Shown here: positions 24,667 through 33,596 of the stretch, one piece after another
Layout of the letters: every line of letters starts with the position of its first letter
Numbering within the stretch: the stretch's first letter is position 1
Source of the DNA: CAZWCX01 sp964632945
GTDB taxonomy: Bacteria; Planctomycetota; MHYJ01; WSZJ01; CAZWCX01
Length of the DNA: 34,126 bases
Direction of reading: 5' to 3'
Assembly (NCBI GenBank): GCA_964632945.1
Contig: CAZWCX010000079.1
Location: forward strand, 1-34,126
Made by a program: the position numbers and the translations under genes
Notes under the pieces: generated by a model
What the model was told of the DNA's origin: nothing
The model's input: only the letters and a program-made list of their open reading frames with translations
Database searches by the model: none

Positions 24667-25536
24667 ATGCGGAATCCCGCGATCGCCTGGCGCCCGGCGA
24701 TGCTCCTGGCGGGGCTGCTCCTGTGCGGGTGCCAGGGCACGCCCGGCAAGGGCGGGGCGACCGAGAATCCGAATCGCGAGCCGGAGCGCGCGGATCGCAC
24801 CGTCCCGGCGGCCCCGCGGGACGTCCCCGGCGTGGCCCCCCGCGCGGCGGTGGAGCCCGACGTGCTCCCTCCGGAGGATGAACTCAAGCGCCGGGATGCC
24901 GCCCGGTTGTACGACAAGGCGGCCCGGTTCGAGCAGGAAGGGAGGCTCGAGGAGGCGTTCGAGAACTACCGCTCCGCCGTCAAGGTCTTCCCCCGCTACG
25001 CCGCCGCCCACGTGGGGATCGGCAACATCTACCTGATGAAGCAGCGCTACGCCGAGGCCGAATCCGCGTACAAGGCGGCGCTCAAGTACGACGCCCGTTC
25101 GGCGACCGCCCACAACAACCTTGCCTGGCTCTATGTGACGACGCGAACCCAGTTGCCGCGGGCCTCCGAGTTGGCCCAGAAGGCGATCGACCTCACGCGC
25201 GTCCAGCTTCAGGGCGCCTCGGCCGCGGGGCGTGCCGCCGACGTCGACCGCCTGCAGGTGGAGCTCGCGGAGTGCTGGTCCACGCTGGGGTGGAGTCACT
25301 TCTACGGCGCGGAGCATCTCGGGGCGGTGATGGCGTGGGATCAGGCGGCGCAGACGCTGCCGCCCGCGCAGTCCGGGCGGAAGGCCCTCTTTCTCTACCG
25401 GATGGCCCTGGCGTTGTCGCTCCAGGGCGATCCGGCGCGCGCCCTCCGCGCCATCGTGCAGGCGCGCTCCCTCGCACCGGATGCCGCGCTGCTCGCCAAG
25501 CTCGACGCCCTCGAGACCAGCCTGGGGTCGAAATGA
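24667..25536 (+). CDS. TPR-repeat lipoprotein
   Basis: This 289-residue protein has a lipoprotein signal ending LLLCGC (Cys22 lipidated), a disordered Pro/Arg linker (about 25-75), and TPR helices from about 77 to 285 (for example AARFEQEGRLEEAFENYRSAVKVFPRYAAAHVGIGNIY and the repeat after it). TPRs bind partner proteins. It starts 15 bases after the C39 peptidase gene and probably supplies the TPR part that is fused to the peptidase in Pseudomonas-type proteins. GGGAGAG lies upstream of the ATG. It ends 4 bases before nnrD. Confidence 0.8.
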   Translation: MRNPAIAWRPAMLLAGLLLCGCQGTPGKGGATENPNREPERADRTVPAAPRDVPGVAPRAAVEPDVLPPEDELKRRDAARLYDKAARFEQEGRLEEAFENYRSAVKVFPRYAAAHVGIGNIYLMKQRYAEAESAYKAALKYDARSATAHNNLAWLYVTTRTQLPRASELAQKAIDLTRVQLQGASAAGRAADVDRLQVELAECWSTLGWSHFYGAEHLGAVMAWDQAAQTLPPAQSGRKALFLYRMALALSLQGDPARALRAIVQARSLAPDAALLAKLDALETSLGSK

Positions 25537-25540
25537 TCCG

Positions 25541-26422
25541 ATGACCAGCCTGCGACGCATCGCCGCGCTTCCGCCCTTGCCGCCCCGGCGTCCGGACAGC
25601 CACAAGGGAACGTTCGGGCGCGCCGTGGTGGTTGCCGGGAGCCCGGGCATGGTCGGATCGGCCTGCCTTGCCGCCCGCGCCGTACTGCGGTCGGGCGCCG
25701 GACTGTGCGTGCTGGCGACCCCCGCTTCGGTCGCGCCGGTGGCAATGGCGAAGCTGACCTGCGAGATGGTGGCGCCGCTCCCGGCGGACGCGGACGGGTC
25801 GCTGGCGGCGGCGGCGCTGGAGCCGCTGTGCGCGGCCCTGGCGGACGCGCAGGCGGCGGCGATCGGCCCCGGATTGGGCGAAGGCGCGGGAACGGCGGAC
25901 CTGGTCCACGCGTTCCTGCCCCGGGCGGCAGTCCCGATCGTGATCGACGCCGATGCCTTGAACCTCCTCGCCGGGCGCCTCGACACGCTCGGGGCCATGC
26001 GCGTCCCGGTGGTGTTGACCCCGCACCCCGGGGAAATGGCGCGGCTGGCCGGGACGACCTCCGCCGCCGTGCAGGCGGCGCGCGAGGAAACGGCGGTCGC
26101 CTTCGCCGCGCGCTGGGGAAAGATCGTCGTGCTCAAGGGGCAGGACTCCCTGGTCACCGACGGCGTCGCCCTCTATCGGAACCGCACCGGCAATCCCGGC
26201 ATGGCCACGGGGGGAAGCGGGGACGTGCTCACCGGCATCCTCGCGGGCCTGCTCGCGCGCGGATTGGCGCCCCTGGATGCGGCCGTGTTGGGCGTCTGGC
26301 TGCACGGCACGGCCGGAGACATCGCCGCCGCCGCGGTGGGGGAGGAGTCGCTGATCGCGACCGACCTGCTCGACCATCTGCCGCAGGCGTTCCGGGCCCT
26401 GCCGCGCGCGGCGGGGGGGTGA
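25541..26422 (+). CDS. nnrD: ADP/ATP-dependent NAD(P)H-hydrate dehydratase
   Basis: This 293-residue ribokinase-fold enzyme has SHKGTFGRAVVVAGSPGMVGSACLAARAVLRSGAGL (20-54), DADALNLL (136-143), TPHPGEMARL (160-169) and the catalytic GNPGMATGGSGDVLTG (217-232, Asp228). It repairs hydrated NADH and NADPH using ADP or ATP. The NAD(P)HX epimerase domain, often fused at the N-terminus, is absent and not seen nearby. The ATG lies 4 bases after the TPR stop, so nnrD is coupled to the envelope genes, which is probably only a gene-order accident. Confidence 0.92.
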   Translation: MTSLRRIAALPPLPPRRPDSHKGTFGRAVVVAGSPGMVGSACLAARAVLRSGAGLCVLATPASVAPVAMAKLTCEMVAPLPADADGSLAAAALEPLCAALADAQAAAIGPGLGEGAGTADLVHAFLPRAAVPIVIDADALNLLAGRLDTLGAMRVPVVLTPHPGEMARLAGTTSAAVQAAREETAVAFAARWGKIVVLKGQDSLVTDGVALYRNRTGNPGMATGGSGDVLTGILAGLLARGLAPLDAAVLGVWLHGTAGDIAAAAVGEESLIATDLLDHLPQAFRALPRAAGG

Positions 26423-26545
26423 ACCGTGCGGCGCAGGAGCCGTTGGGAAGATGATCGCGGCGAACGGCCGGGCGTCCCCGGGATGGGATCCGGGCCTTCG
26501 GGCCGCGCTCGCAGGGCCGAAGCGGCCCGGAACCGGGAGGGATCC

Positions 26546-29500
26546 GTGTCTACTCAGGATGGATCGGGAGTTGGAGGAGTCGCCGCAACCGTCCTGCTGA
26601 CGCTCTTGCTGGCCGGGGCGATTCCGACCGCGGCCGCGCAGGAACCCGGCCCGGAGGCGCTGCCGACCGCGGAGGAGTTGCGCGAACTGGAGGCCACCTA
26701 CTCCGCGCGCCTCGGGGAACTCGTGCGCACCCTCCGCGCGGGGAACGAGATCGACCGCGATGCGGCGGTCCTCGAACTGGCGCGCATCGGCCTGCCGGCC
26801 CACCGCGCCCTCGCAGAACTGCTCGGGCAGGAACCCTGGGAATTGAGGCGCGCCGCCGCGGAGGCTTTGGGGCGGATCCGCCTCACCCCGGTCGTGCCGA
26901 CCCTGCTGAAATTCCTCGCCGATCCCAACTGGTCGGTCCGCGAGGCCGCGGTCGACGGGCTGGGGCGCTTCACCGGCGAACACGGCCGGGACGCGCTGCT
27001 GGCTTCCCTCGACGACCCGGTTTGGCGCGTGAAGGTCGCCGCGCTCGATGCGCTCGCGCTCCGGCGCGAGATCGCGGCGCTGCCGCGCATCCTCGCCCTG
27101 GCGGACTCGCCGGACGAAGACGTGCGCTATGGGGCGCTCGAGGCGCTGGTCTCGTTCGAGGTCCCCGAGGCCAAGGCGAAGCTGGCCCCCCTTCTGAACG
27201 ACCCGGACCCGGAGGTCCGCCGGCTCGGACTGCGCGGCATTCTCGGCGCCGAGGGGAAGGGGGACCCGACTCCCGCGGTCGCGCTCGTCCGCGATCCGCA
27301 CATGGCCGTGCGGATCGAGGCGCTGCACGCCGTCGTCGCCCGCCTGGGCGTCGTCGACCCGGCCGTGCGTGCGTCCGTGGAGGAACTGGTTGCATGGCTC
27401 GGATTGGAGCCATACGACCCGCGCTACGCCTACGCGGCGGGGTTCCTCGAGCAGCACGCCGAGGCCGTCGCCGAGCCGCTGCGCGGCGGGCTCCGGCATG
27501 CGAACGCCGCCGTGCGGAGACAGGTCATGCTCCTGGTCGCCCGCCGACAGGTCCGCGCCGCCGCTGCGGACGTGCTCGAGGTCTACTCCACGGTCTCCGA
27601 CGACGGTCGGGAGGAGATCCTGCGCGCCGTCATCGACCTCGGGGCGGCCGATCCCCCCTTCCTGCTTCGGGTCGCCCGCGAAGGGAACCCCTCCGAACGC
27701 GCGATCGCCATGCTGGAGCTCGGGCGCACCGTCGGCGCGAGTTCCCCCTTTGCAGCGGAGGCGGTTCGGGTGCTCTTCGAACTCCTCGCCCATCCGGAAC
27801 CCGAGCTGCGCAAGGCCGCGGGACGGGCCCTCTACGCTTCCGGGCTGGAGCCTCCGCTCCCCGCGCTGCTCGACCGGCTGCGCAACGAAGCGGACGATGG
27901 CGTCTTCTCCGTGGTCGTGAGCCTCTTGATCGCCCGGCCGGGCGTAGCCGTGACCAACGCGCTGGTCGAATTGTACGACTCCCTGCCGGCGGGATTCGCG
28001 CGGGTCCACCTGGCGCAGGCGATCGCGCAGCGGCCCGACCGCGAGGCCGAACTCTGGGTGCGCCGGAAACTCGCGGATCCCGATGCGGAGGTCCGGCGGG
28101 CGATGGTCGGCGCGGCACGAGGCCGTCCCTCCGTGTTCCTGGAGGAATTGCTCGCCCTGGCCAAGGGGGACGCCGACGGTCGCATCCGGGCCGGGGCGCT
28201 CGGGCTGCTCGCAGAGATCCGCGACGAGCGCGTGTTCACGCTCCTGGTCGAGGCGGCCCGCGACCTCGATCTCGACGTCCGCGACAAGGCGATCAAGGCG
28301 CTCGCCCTCCGCCGCGATCCGCGCGCCATCCCTCCGCTGCTCGAGGCGGCCAGCGCGGGCGAGGACGTCGTCCGGCGGGAGGCGCTCGACGCGCTGCTCT
28401 CGTACACGGACGATCGCGTCGTCGAGGTCCTGCTTCGCTGCGCCACCGCCGACGAATCGGAGGCGATCCGCTCCCACGCGGTGCTCCTCCTCCAGCGGGT
28501 GCGCGATCCGCGCGTGGTCGACGCCCTGCTGCCGCGCGTGCGGGAAGAGTCGGCCGTGTTCGTGAAGAACAACCTCGCCTATACCCTGGGAATGATCGGG
28601 GACCGGCGCGCCCTGGAGGCGGTGATCGCCCTCACCCGCGATCCGGAACCGATGGTGCGGGCCACCGCCGCGCTCGTGCTCGGGCTCTTCCCGCCGCCCC
28701 TGCCCGCGGACGCGCTGCGCGCCCTCGTCAAGGACGCCGACCCCGGCGTTCGCCTGGCGGTGGTGGAAGCGCTGGCCGCGCTGGCGGCCGCCGAGTCCCG
28801 GGATGTCCTGTTCGAGGCCCTGCTCGACGCCGACTCCGCCGTGCGCCGTCGGGCGCTCCTGGCCGTCGGCTCCTTTCAGGAACCGGCCGCCGAGCAGGCG
28901 GCCCTCCAGGCGGCCCTGAAGGAAGTGGAGCGCGAGGCCCCGGAAGGGGAGGAACGCTCCTTCCGCGCCGGGCAATTCCTCATGCGGCTCGGACTCGAGG
29001 GACCGGCCCATCGTGCGTTCGCCGCGGTCCTGGCCGCGCCGCCCGAAGACTCGGCGGCCGATGCGGCCTCCCGCTTCTACCTGGGGTACATCGACCTGCA
29101 TCACGCGCGCTTCGAATCGGCGGCCGGCCACCTGGAATCGGCCGCGGAGCGCTACCCGCAGATCGGCCCGACGCTCAATGTCCCGGTGGAAACGCTGCGC
29201 GCCTACGCCCACGCCGCGCGCGCCCTCCAGGCCCTGAAGGAGCGCAAGGAGGCGAGCGCGAAGCGCGAGATCGCCGAGGCCGAGACCTTGATGAACAGTT
29301 CCCCGGAAATCCTCAACCTGCTCGCCTGGAACATGGTGGAGAACGACCTCGCGCTCCCGCTCGCGCTCGAACTGGGGGAGCGCGCGCTGCGCGCGGCGCC
29401 GGAGTCCCCGGCCATCCTCGACACCGTCGGCTGGATCCTGTACCGGCTCGGACGGTTCCCGGAGGCGCTGGACTTGCTCCGTCAGGCGTGCCGCCTCGCG

Positions 29501-29713
29501 GCGGACGACCCCGACCTGGCCTTCCACCATGCCCGCGTACTCATGGCCAACGGCCAGCGCGCGGAGGCGTTCGAGTCCTTGAAGCGCGCGGTGATGCGCG
29601 AGCCGGGACTGGGACGGGAGGCGCTCGAAGCCGCGGAGTTCCGCGCCGTGCGCAACAACGAGGAGTTCCGGCAGCTCGTGCGGCCGGGACCGAAGTTCGT
29701 CCGCGAGGATTGA
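26546..29713 (+). CDS. Secreted 1055-residue HEAT-repeat and TPR protein
   Basis: The protein has a signal peptide (about 9-31, ending AAAQE), then about 820 residues of HEAT repeats with recurring units like DPNWSVREAAVDGLGRF, DPDPEVRRLGLRGIL and DPEPMVRATAALVLG. A C-terminal TPR part (about 860-1040) has DTVGWILYRLGRFPEALDLLRQACRLAADDPDLAFHHA. It probably acts as a large periplasmic or surface scaffold. I choose the GTG at 26546: GGGAGG is 5 bases upstream and the signal peptide begins directly after it. An ATG at 26426 would add 40 Arg-rich residues before the signal. It stands 123 bases after nnrD and 20 bases before the heparinase-like gene. Confidence 0.82.
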   Translation: MSTQDGSGVGGVAATVLLTLLLAGAIPTAAAQEPGPEALPTAEELRELEATYSARLGELVRTLRAGNEIDRDAAVLELARIGLPAHRALAELLGQEPWELRRAAAEALGRIRLTPVVPTLLKFLADPNWSVREAAVDGLGRFTGEHGRDALLASLDDPVWRVKVAALDALALRREIAALPRILALADSPDEDVRYGALEALVSFEVPEAKAKLAPLLNDPDPEVRRLGLRGILGAEGKGDPTPAVALVRDPHMAVRIEALHAVVARLGVVDPAVRASVEELVAWLGLEPYDPRYAYAAGFLEQHAEAVAEPLRGGLRHANAAVRRQVMLLVARRQVRAAAADVLEVYSTVSDDGREEILRAVIDLGAADPPFLLRVAREGNPSERAIAMLELGRTVGASSPFAAEAVRVLFELLAHPEPELRKAAGRALYASGLEPPLPALLDRLRNEADDGVFSVVVSLLIARPGVAVTNALVELYDSLPAGFARVHLAQAIAQRPDREAELWVRRKLADPDAEVRRAMVGAARGRPSVFLEELLALAKGDADGRIRAGALGLLAEIRDERVFTLLVEAARDLDLDVRDKAIKALALRRDPRAIPPLLEAASAGEDVVRREALDALLSYTDDRVVEVLLRCATADESEAIRSHAVLLLQRVRDPRVVDALLPRVREESAVFVKNNLAYTLGMIGDRRALEAVIALTRDPEPMVRATAALVLGLFPPPLPADALRALVKDADPGVRLAVVEALAALAAAESRDVLFEALLDADSAVRRRALLAVGSFQEPAAEQAALQAALKEVEREAPEGEERSFRAGQFLMRLGLEGPAHRAFAAVLAAPPEDSAADAASRFYLGYIDLHHARFESAAGHLESAAERYPQIGPTLNVPVETLRAYAHAARALQALKERKEASAKREIAEAETLMNSSPEILNLLAWNMVENDLALPLALELGERALRAAPESPAILDTVGWILYRLGRFPEALDLLRQACRLAADDPDLAFHHARVLMANGQRAEAFESLKRAVMREPGLGREALEAAEFRAVRNNEEFRQLVRPGPKFVRED

Positions 29714-29733
29714 TTCGGATTCGGGAGCCAGGC

Positions 29734-31575
29734 ATGCCCGGAATTCTCCCGCGCGTCGCCCTTTTTGCGCTGGTCGCGTTCGCGCTCGCCTCGGAAGCAA
29801 GCGCCCAGGCGCATCCGCGCGTGCTCTTCCGGGGCAAGCCGCCCGAGCTCCCCTGGCGCGATCGCTTGGACGATTTGCGCGAGACGCCCCCCGGACTGGC
29901 GCTTCACTGGGCCTACACCGGCGACGATGCGTCCGCCCGGGCGTGCCGCGCGGCCCTGCTGGCGATGGAGGGCGACGAAGGCTACGGCCTGTCCGCGGCG
30001 GGGGCGGTGCTCTACCTGCCGGTGGCGTATGATTGGCTGTACGCCTGGAAGGGGTGGACGGCGGCCGACCGGAAGACCATCGAGGGCCGCATCGAGCGCA
30101 CCGCCGAGTCGTGCCGCGATTTCCTGGCGGGGCGCGACGATCATGTCTTTCACACCTCGGCCCCGCGCGCGGTCATGGGGGTCGGCCTCGCCGCCCTGGT
30201 TCTGGAAGGACATCACGCCAAGGCGGCGGAATGGCTCGCGTTCACCCGCGAATACCTGGAAAAGACCTATCTGCCCGCCATCCGCTTTCTCGACGGCGGG
30301 GCCGTGGCCGGAATGTCCTACGCCGTCAACGAAGGGTTCTTTCCCCTCGGCGTCCTCCTGTCCGCCTTGAAGTCCGCCAAGGGGCTGGACTACTTCGCCC
30401 GGGAGAAGTCCCTCGCACGGATTCTCGAGTACACGATCCACTCGCTCCTGCCCGATCAGACCTTCCTCCGCTGGGGGGACATCGTCGGCGGCGGTCGCGC
30501 GTCCACCCGCGACGAGGCCCGCTGCGTGATCGACATGTTCGCCAGCGGACTCGACTCGCGCGACGGGTTCGCCGCCTCGGCCGGCATCGACCGGCGTTGG
30601 CCGTCGCACGGATACCACGCCGAAGTCCTCTGGCTGGCGCCGTTCTTCGCGCGCGAGTCCCGGAACGATGTCGTCCGGCTCCCGCCCACGGCGCTCTTCG
30701 GTCGGGATTCGGTCGGACACGCGTTCTTCCGCTCGGGATGGGACGAAGACGCGACCTGCGTCTTCTTCAAGTGCGGGGACTACTTCGACGACCACGGCCA
30801 CTTCGACCAGGGCTCCTTCACGATCTGGCGCCGGGAGCATCTCGCCGTGCGCAGCTTCGCCTACGGGGGGTTCAACGAGCCGCACCGGCTGGAGTTCGGA
30901 CGGCGCACCGTCGCGCACTCCACGCTCCTGATCGGCGCCGGGGACGCCGTCGGCGGCCAGCGCATCGTCCGCTCCCAGGATAGCCAGGATGTCGCGGACT
31001 ACCAGTCGAAGAAAAAGGCCAAGGACCTGGAGACCGGCGACGTCATCGGCTGGGAGGCGCAGAAGGGGTGGACCTACCTCGCCGCCGACCTGACTGCGGC
31101 GTACGAGCGGAACATGGCCCGGCGCGTCACGCGCGAACTGGTCTGGCTGGACGGACGGACGCTGATCGTGCTCGATCGCGTCGAGGCCGCCGCGCCCGCG
31201 CGCTGGTTGCTGCATCTCGCGGCCGCTCCCCGGATCGACGGAAATGCCTTCCTGGCGGAAGGGGAGAAGTCGTCGCTGGCCGTGACCACACTCCTGCCCG
31301 AAAAGCCCCGGATCCAGGCGGTGAAGGGATGGATCGCGGACGGCAAGGACTATCCCCCGGACAGCCCCGGGGAATTCCACGTCCCAGGCGGGCATCGCGT
31401 CGAAGTGACGGGAGGAGCCGTCTTCCTCCATGTGCTCACGGCCGTCGACGCGGGCCAGGCTGCGCCACGGCCCAAACGCGCTTCGGGCCCGGAGACCGGC
31501 GTCGAGATCTCCGGTACCCGGATCCTCTTCCCGCGCGCCCCCGGCGGCAAGCCTCGGGTGGAGTCCGCCCGGTAG
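29734..31575 (+). CDS. Heparinase II/III-like secreted protein
   Basis: This 613-residue protein has a signal peptide (about 1-24, ASA-QA). An alpha/alpha-toroid part (about 45-300) with VAYDWLYAWKGWTAADRKTIEGRIE is followed by the heparinase II/III-like beta-sandwich domain with GDYFDDHGHFDQGSFTIWRREHLAVRSFAYGG (348-379), where HGH.DQGSF is the family hallmark. Such enzymes cleave acidic polysaccharides (heparin, alginate, others) by elimination. The actual substrate cannot be told. GGGAG lies upstream of the ATG. It follows the HEAT-TPR gene closely and may share its transcript. A GH5 enzyme gene lies convergently downstream. Confidence 0.85.
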   Translation: MPGILPRVALFALVAFALASEASAQAHPRVLFRGKPPELPWRDRLDDLRETPPGLALHWAYTGDDASARACRAALLAMEGDEGYGLSAAGAVLYLPVAYDWLYAWKGWTAADRKTIEGRIERTAESCRDFLAGRDDHVFHTSAPRAVMGVGLAALVLEGHHAKAAEWLAFTREYLEKTYLPAIRFLDGGAVAGMSYAVNEGFFPLGVLLSALKSAKGLDYFAREKSLARILEYTIHSLLPDQTFLRWGDIVGGGRASTRDEARCVIDMFASGLDSRDGFAASAGIDRRWPSHGYHAEVLWLAPFFARESRNDVVRLPPTALFGRDSVGHAFFRSGWDEDATCVFFKCGDYFDDHGHFDQGSFTIWRREHLAVRSFAYGGFNEPHRLEFGRRTVAHSTLLIGAGDAVGGQRIVRSQDSQDVADYQSKKKAKDLETGDVIGWEAQKGWTYLAADLTAAYERNMARRVTRELVWLDGRTLIVLDRVEAAAPARWLLHLAAAPRIDGNAFLAEGEKSSLAVTTLLPEKPRIQAVKGWIADGKDYPPDSPGEFHVPGGHRVEVTGGAVFLHVLTAVDAGQAAPRPKRASGPETGVEISGTRILFPRAPGGKPRVESAR

Positions 31576-31612
31576 GCGCAGGCTCCGGGACGCGGCGCGC
31601 GCACGAGGTCTG

Positions 31613-31634
31613 CCTCCGATCGACCGGACGGAGG
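31613..31634. terminator. Hairpin at a convergent gene junction
   Basis: CCTCCG (31613-31618) pairs with CGGAGG (31629-31634) around a 10-base loop, between the ends of the heparinase-like gene and the PhyH gene. There is no T run. Confidence 0.3.
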
Positions 31635-31637
31635 TCG

Positions 31638-32375
31638 TCACGATCCGGAGCGGAAGGCGTCCCCGCGGTCGCAGGCCCCCGGCGACTCGCCTCTCACCCG
31701 CTCGTGCCACTCCAACGGGGGGGGGAGGTCCGCCGCGGCGAATTCGACATGGATCACGCCGCGTCGGGCGGGCGACACGGCGGGCGCCGAAGAGTGCAGG
31801 AGCAGGGGCCGCATCACCAGGGCCCCGCCTTGCGGAACCGCGCAGAGTTCGGGAGTCGATGCGGCCGCACGCGCCGCACACTCGCCGGGAGGGATGCGCC
31901 CCCATCGGTGGCTTCCCGGGACGACGCGAAGCGCACCATTGTCGGCCCCGGCGTCGTCCAGGTGGAAACGGACCGTGACCATGTTCGCCAGCACGCTCTC
32001 GGGGGGCTGAACGTGGAGGATCCCCGCCTTTTCCGACCAGGGCCCGTACCCCTCCGCGTCCACCCGCGACCGGACGGCGATGGTCAGGTCCTGATGCCAG
32101 GTCACGGCCCAGTTGGCGCGGGGGGTCTTGTTGAACCAGAGCGCCCGCACGGCAAAGCAGTTCGGGCCGAGCAGGGCGGCCGCCGGCCGGCGAAACGCGG
32201 TGGACGCGCAAAGACTCCGGACCGCCGGGATCGCCTGGAAGAGATCCCGCAAGGCATGTCGCTCGCCGGCCCCGGCGGCTTCCAGCGTCTTCCTCAAGCC
32301 GGCGATCGCGCCGTCGTCGAGCAGACGCTCCACCACGGCGTATCCCGCGCGATCCCATTCATCGAACAGGCTCAT
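31638..32375 (-). CDS. Phytanoyl-CoA dioxygenase (PhyH) family protein
   Basis: This 245-residue Fe(II)/2-oxoglutarate oxygenase has the HxD iron motif WHQD (His94, Asp96), the distal His194 in RPLLLHSSAP, and Arg205 for 2-oxoglutarate. The core GALRVVPGSHRWG (147-159) is typical of the PhyH family, whose members hydroxylate many small molecules. The substrate is not predictable. It lies 24 bases after the GH5 gene on the same strand and is probably co-transcribed. No signal peptide is seen, so it is cytoplasmic, unlike the exported GH5 enzyme. Confidence 0.87.
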   Translation of the reverse strand: MSLFDEWDRAGYAVVERLLDDGAIAGLRKTLEAAGAGERHALRDLFQAIPAVRSLCASTAFRRPAAALLGPNCFAVRALWFNKTPRANWAVTWHQDLTIAVRSRVDAEGYGPWSEKAGILHVQPPESVLANMVTVRFHLDDAGADNGALRVVPGSHRWGRIPPGECAARAAASTPELCAVPQGGALVMRPLLLHSSAPAVSPARRGVIHVEFAAADLPPPLEWHERVRGESPGACDRGDAFRSGS

Positions 32376-32399
32376 TCGCCCGCGCCCCTCCCGCTCCGG

Positions 32400-33596
32400 T
32401 CAGTCCTTTCGCCCCCGCAGGTGGTTCCGAAACGTCCCCGCCGGTTCGGGCTTCACCTGTCCCAGGGATCCGTCCGTGTGGAACTCGTTGATGCTGTAGT
32501 ACTGCCAGTGCACCCCGTGTTCGTCGAACAATTCCAGCAGGTCGCGGACGTAGTCCAGGCCCCCCTTCGCCCCGAAGGTGACGTCCCCGGGGGCCCATTC
32601 CCCGACGTTCATCGGCACGCCGTGCCGACGACCGAAGTCGACCACCCGTCTCCGCAATTCGTGCTCGAGCAGGGCTCGCGTGCGCGGCAGGTGTCGGCCG
32701 TCGACGGTGCGGTCCTGCGTCCGTGGGTCCGGATAGATCCCGCCGTCACGGTTCTGCGTCGCCGGCGTGAGTTGGAGGGCGTAGGCCATCGGCTCGTAGA
32801 AGTGGACGTCGTACAGGATGTTGCCGCCGCCCCGCGGGTCGTCCACGGTGAATTGGAACGTGTTCAACAACTCCGCGGTCCACTCCGAGGCGCCTTCCAG
32901 CACCCAGGCGACGTGCTCCACCAGGATAAGGTGGTCTCGATCCACTTCGCGGACGGCGTTCACGAGTTCCTGCGCGAGCATCTTCCATTGGTCCGGACGG
33001 TAGGGCATCGGCTCGTTGAGCAGGTCGTACGCGGCGATGACGGGTTCGTCGCGGTAGCGCCGGGCGATTTCGCGCCAGAGGGAGATCAGGCGCTGCTGAT
33101 GGTCTCGCGACGTCCAGAGGGCACCGCCGCCACCCCAGGACTGGAAGCCTCCCGGAGGCGAGTGCAGATCCAGGATGAGGTACAGTCGATGGCGGCGCGC
33201 CCACTCGACGTACCGGTCGATCAGGGCCCAGCCTTCCTCCTTCCACCGGCCCGGTCGGGCATTGTCTTCGAACGACCGGTAGTGGAGCATCAGCCGAATC
33301 GTATTCATTCCCAGGTCGACAACCAAGCGGACGTGTTCCTCGCGGTACCAGTCGGTCACCGTACGCGCCCGATCGTCCGCCCCTTCCCGGGTCCATTCTC
33401 CGGCCGGCGTGACGAGGAGGTCATTCTGGAAATTCGCGCCCCGAAGCCGGATCGGCCGCGCGTCCGTCCCGACCACCAGGTTCGGACCGTCGGCGCGGAC
33501 GAAGCCGGGCCGCGGCTCCGCGGAGACGGAGGCGGCGAGGAACCCCGGGAGCACGGCGGCCAGGAGAATTCGGGGGAAGGATCGAGCAAGGAGCAT
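32400..33596 (-). CDS. Secreted glycoside hydrolase family 5-like enzyme
   Basis: This 398-residue protein has a signal peptide (about 1-26, SVSA-EP). A TIM barrel follows with RGANFQNDLL near its start, LGMNTIRLMLHY, YLILDLHSPPGG, the acid/base Glu195 in YDLLNEPMPY, His265 in DVHFYEP, and the nucleophile Glu333 in NVGEWAPG. The catalytic pair and the NEP motif fit GH5 (cellulase/mannanase clan). The exact substrate is unknown. I choose the ATG at 33596 because GGAG lies 8 bases upstream and it gives a clean signal peptide; an upstream ATG at 33653 would add 19 Arg-rich residues. GH5 and PhyH genes form a pair on this strand. Confidence 0.87.
   Translation of the reverse strand: MLLARSFPRILLAAVLPGFLAASVSAEPRPGFVRADGPNLVVGTDARPIRLRGANFQNDLLVTPAGEWTREGADDRARTVTDWYREEHVRLVVDLGMNTIRLMLHYRSFEDNARPGRWKEEGWALIDRYVEWARRHRLYLILDLHSPPGGFQSWGGGGALWTSRDHQQRLISLWREIARRYRDEPVIAAYDLLNEPMPYRPDQWKMLAQELVNAVREVDRDHLILVEHVAWVLEGASEWTAELLNTFQFTVDDPRGGGNILYDVHFYEPMAYALQLTPATQNRDGGIYPDPRTQDRTVDGRHLPRTRALLEHELRRRVVDFGRRHGVPMNVGEWAPGDVTFGAKGGLDYVRDLLELFDEHGVHWQYYSINEFHTDGSLGQVKPEPAGTFRNHLRGRKD

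Noticed and set aside
25193..29800. A 1535-codon open frame on the minus strand opposite the HEAT-TPR protein
   Set aside because: It is an antisense shadow in GC-rich DNA: its composition is Arg/Gly/Glu-rich with no domain, while the plus strand encodes clear HEAT and TPR repeats with a signal peptide.
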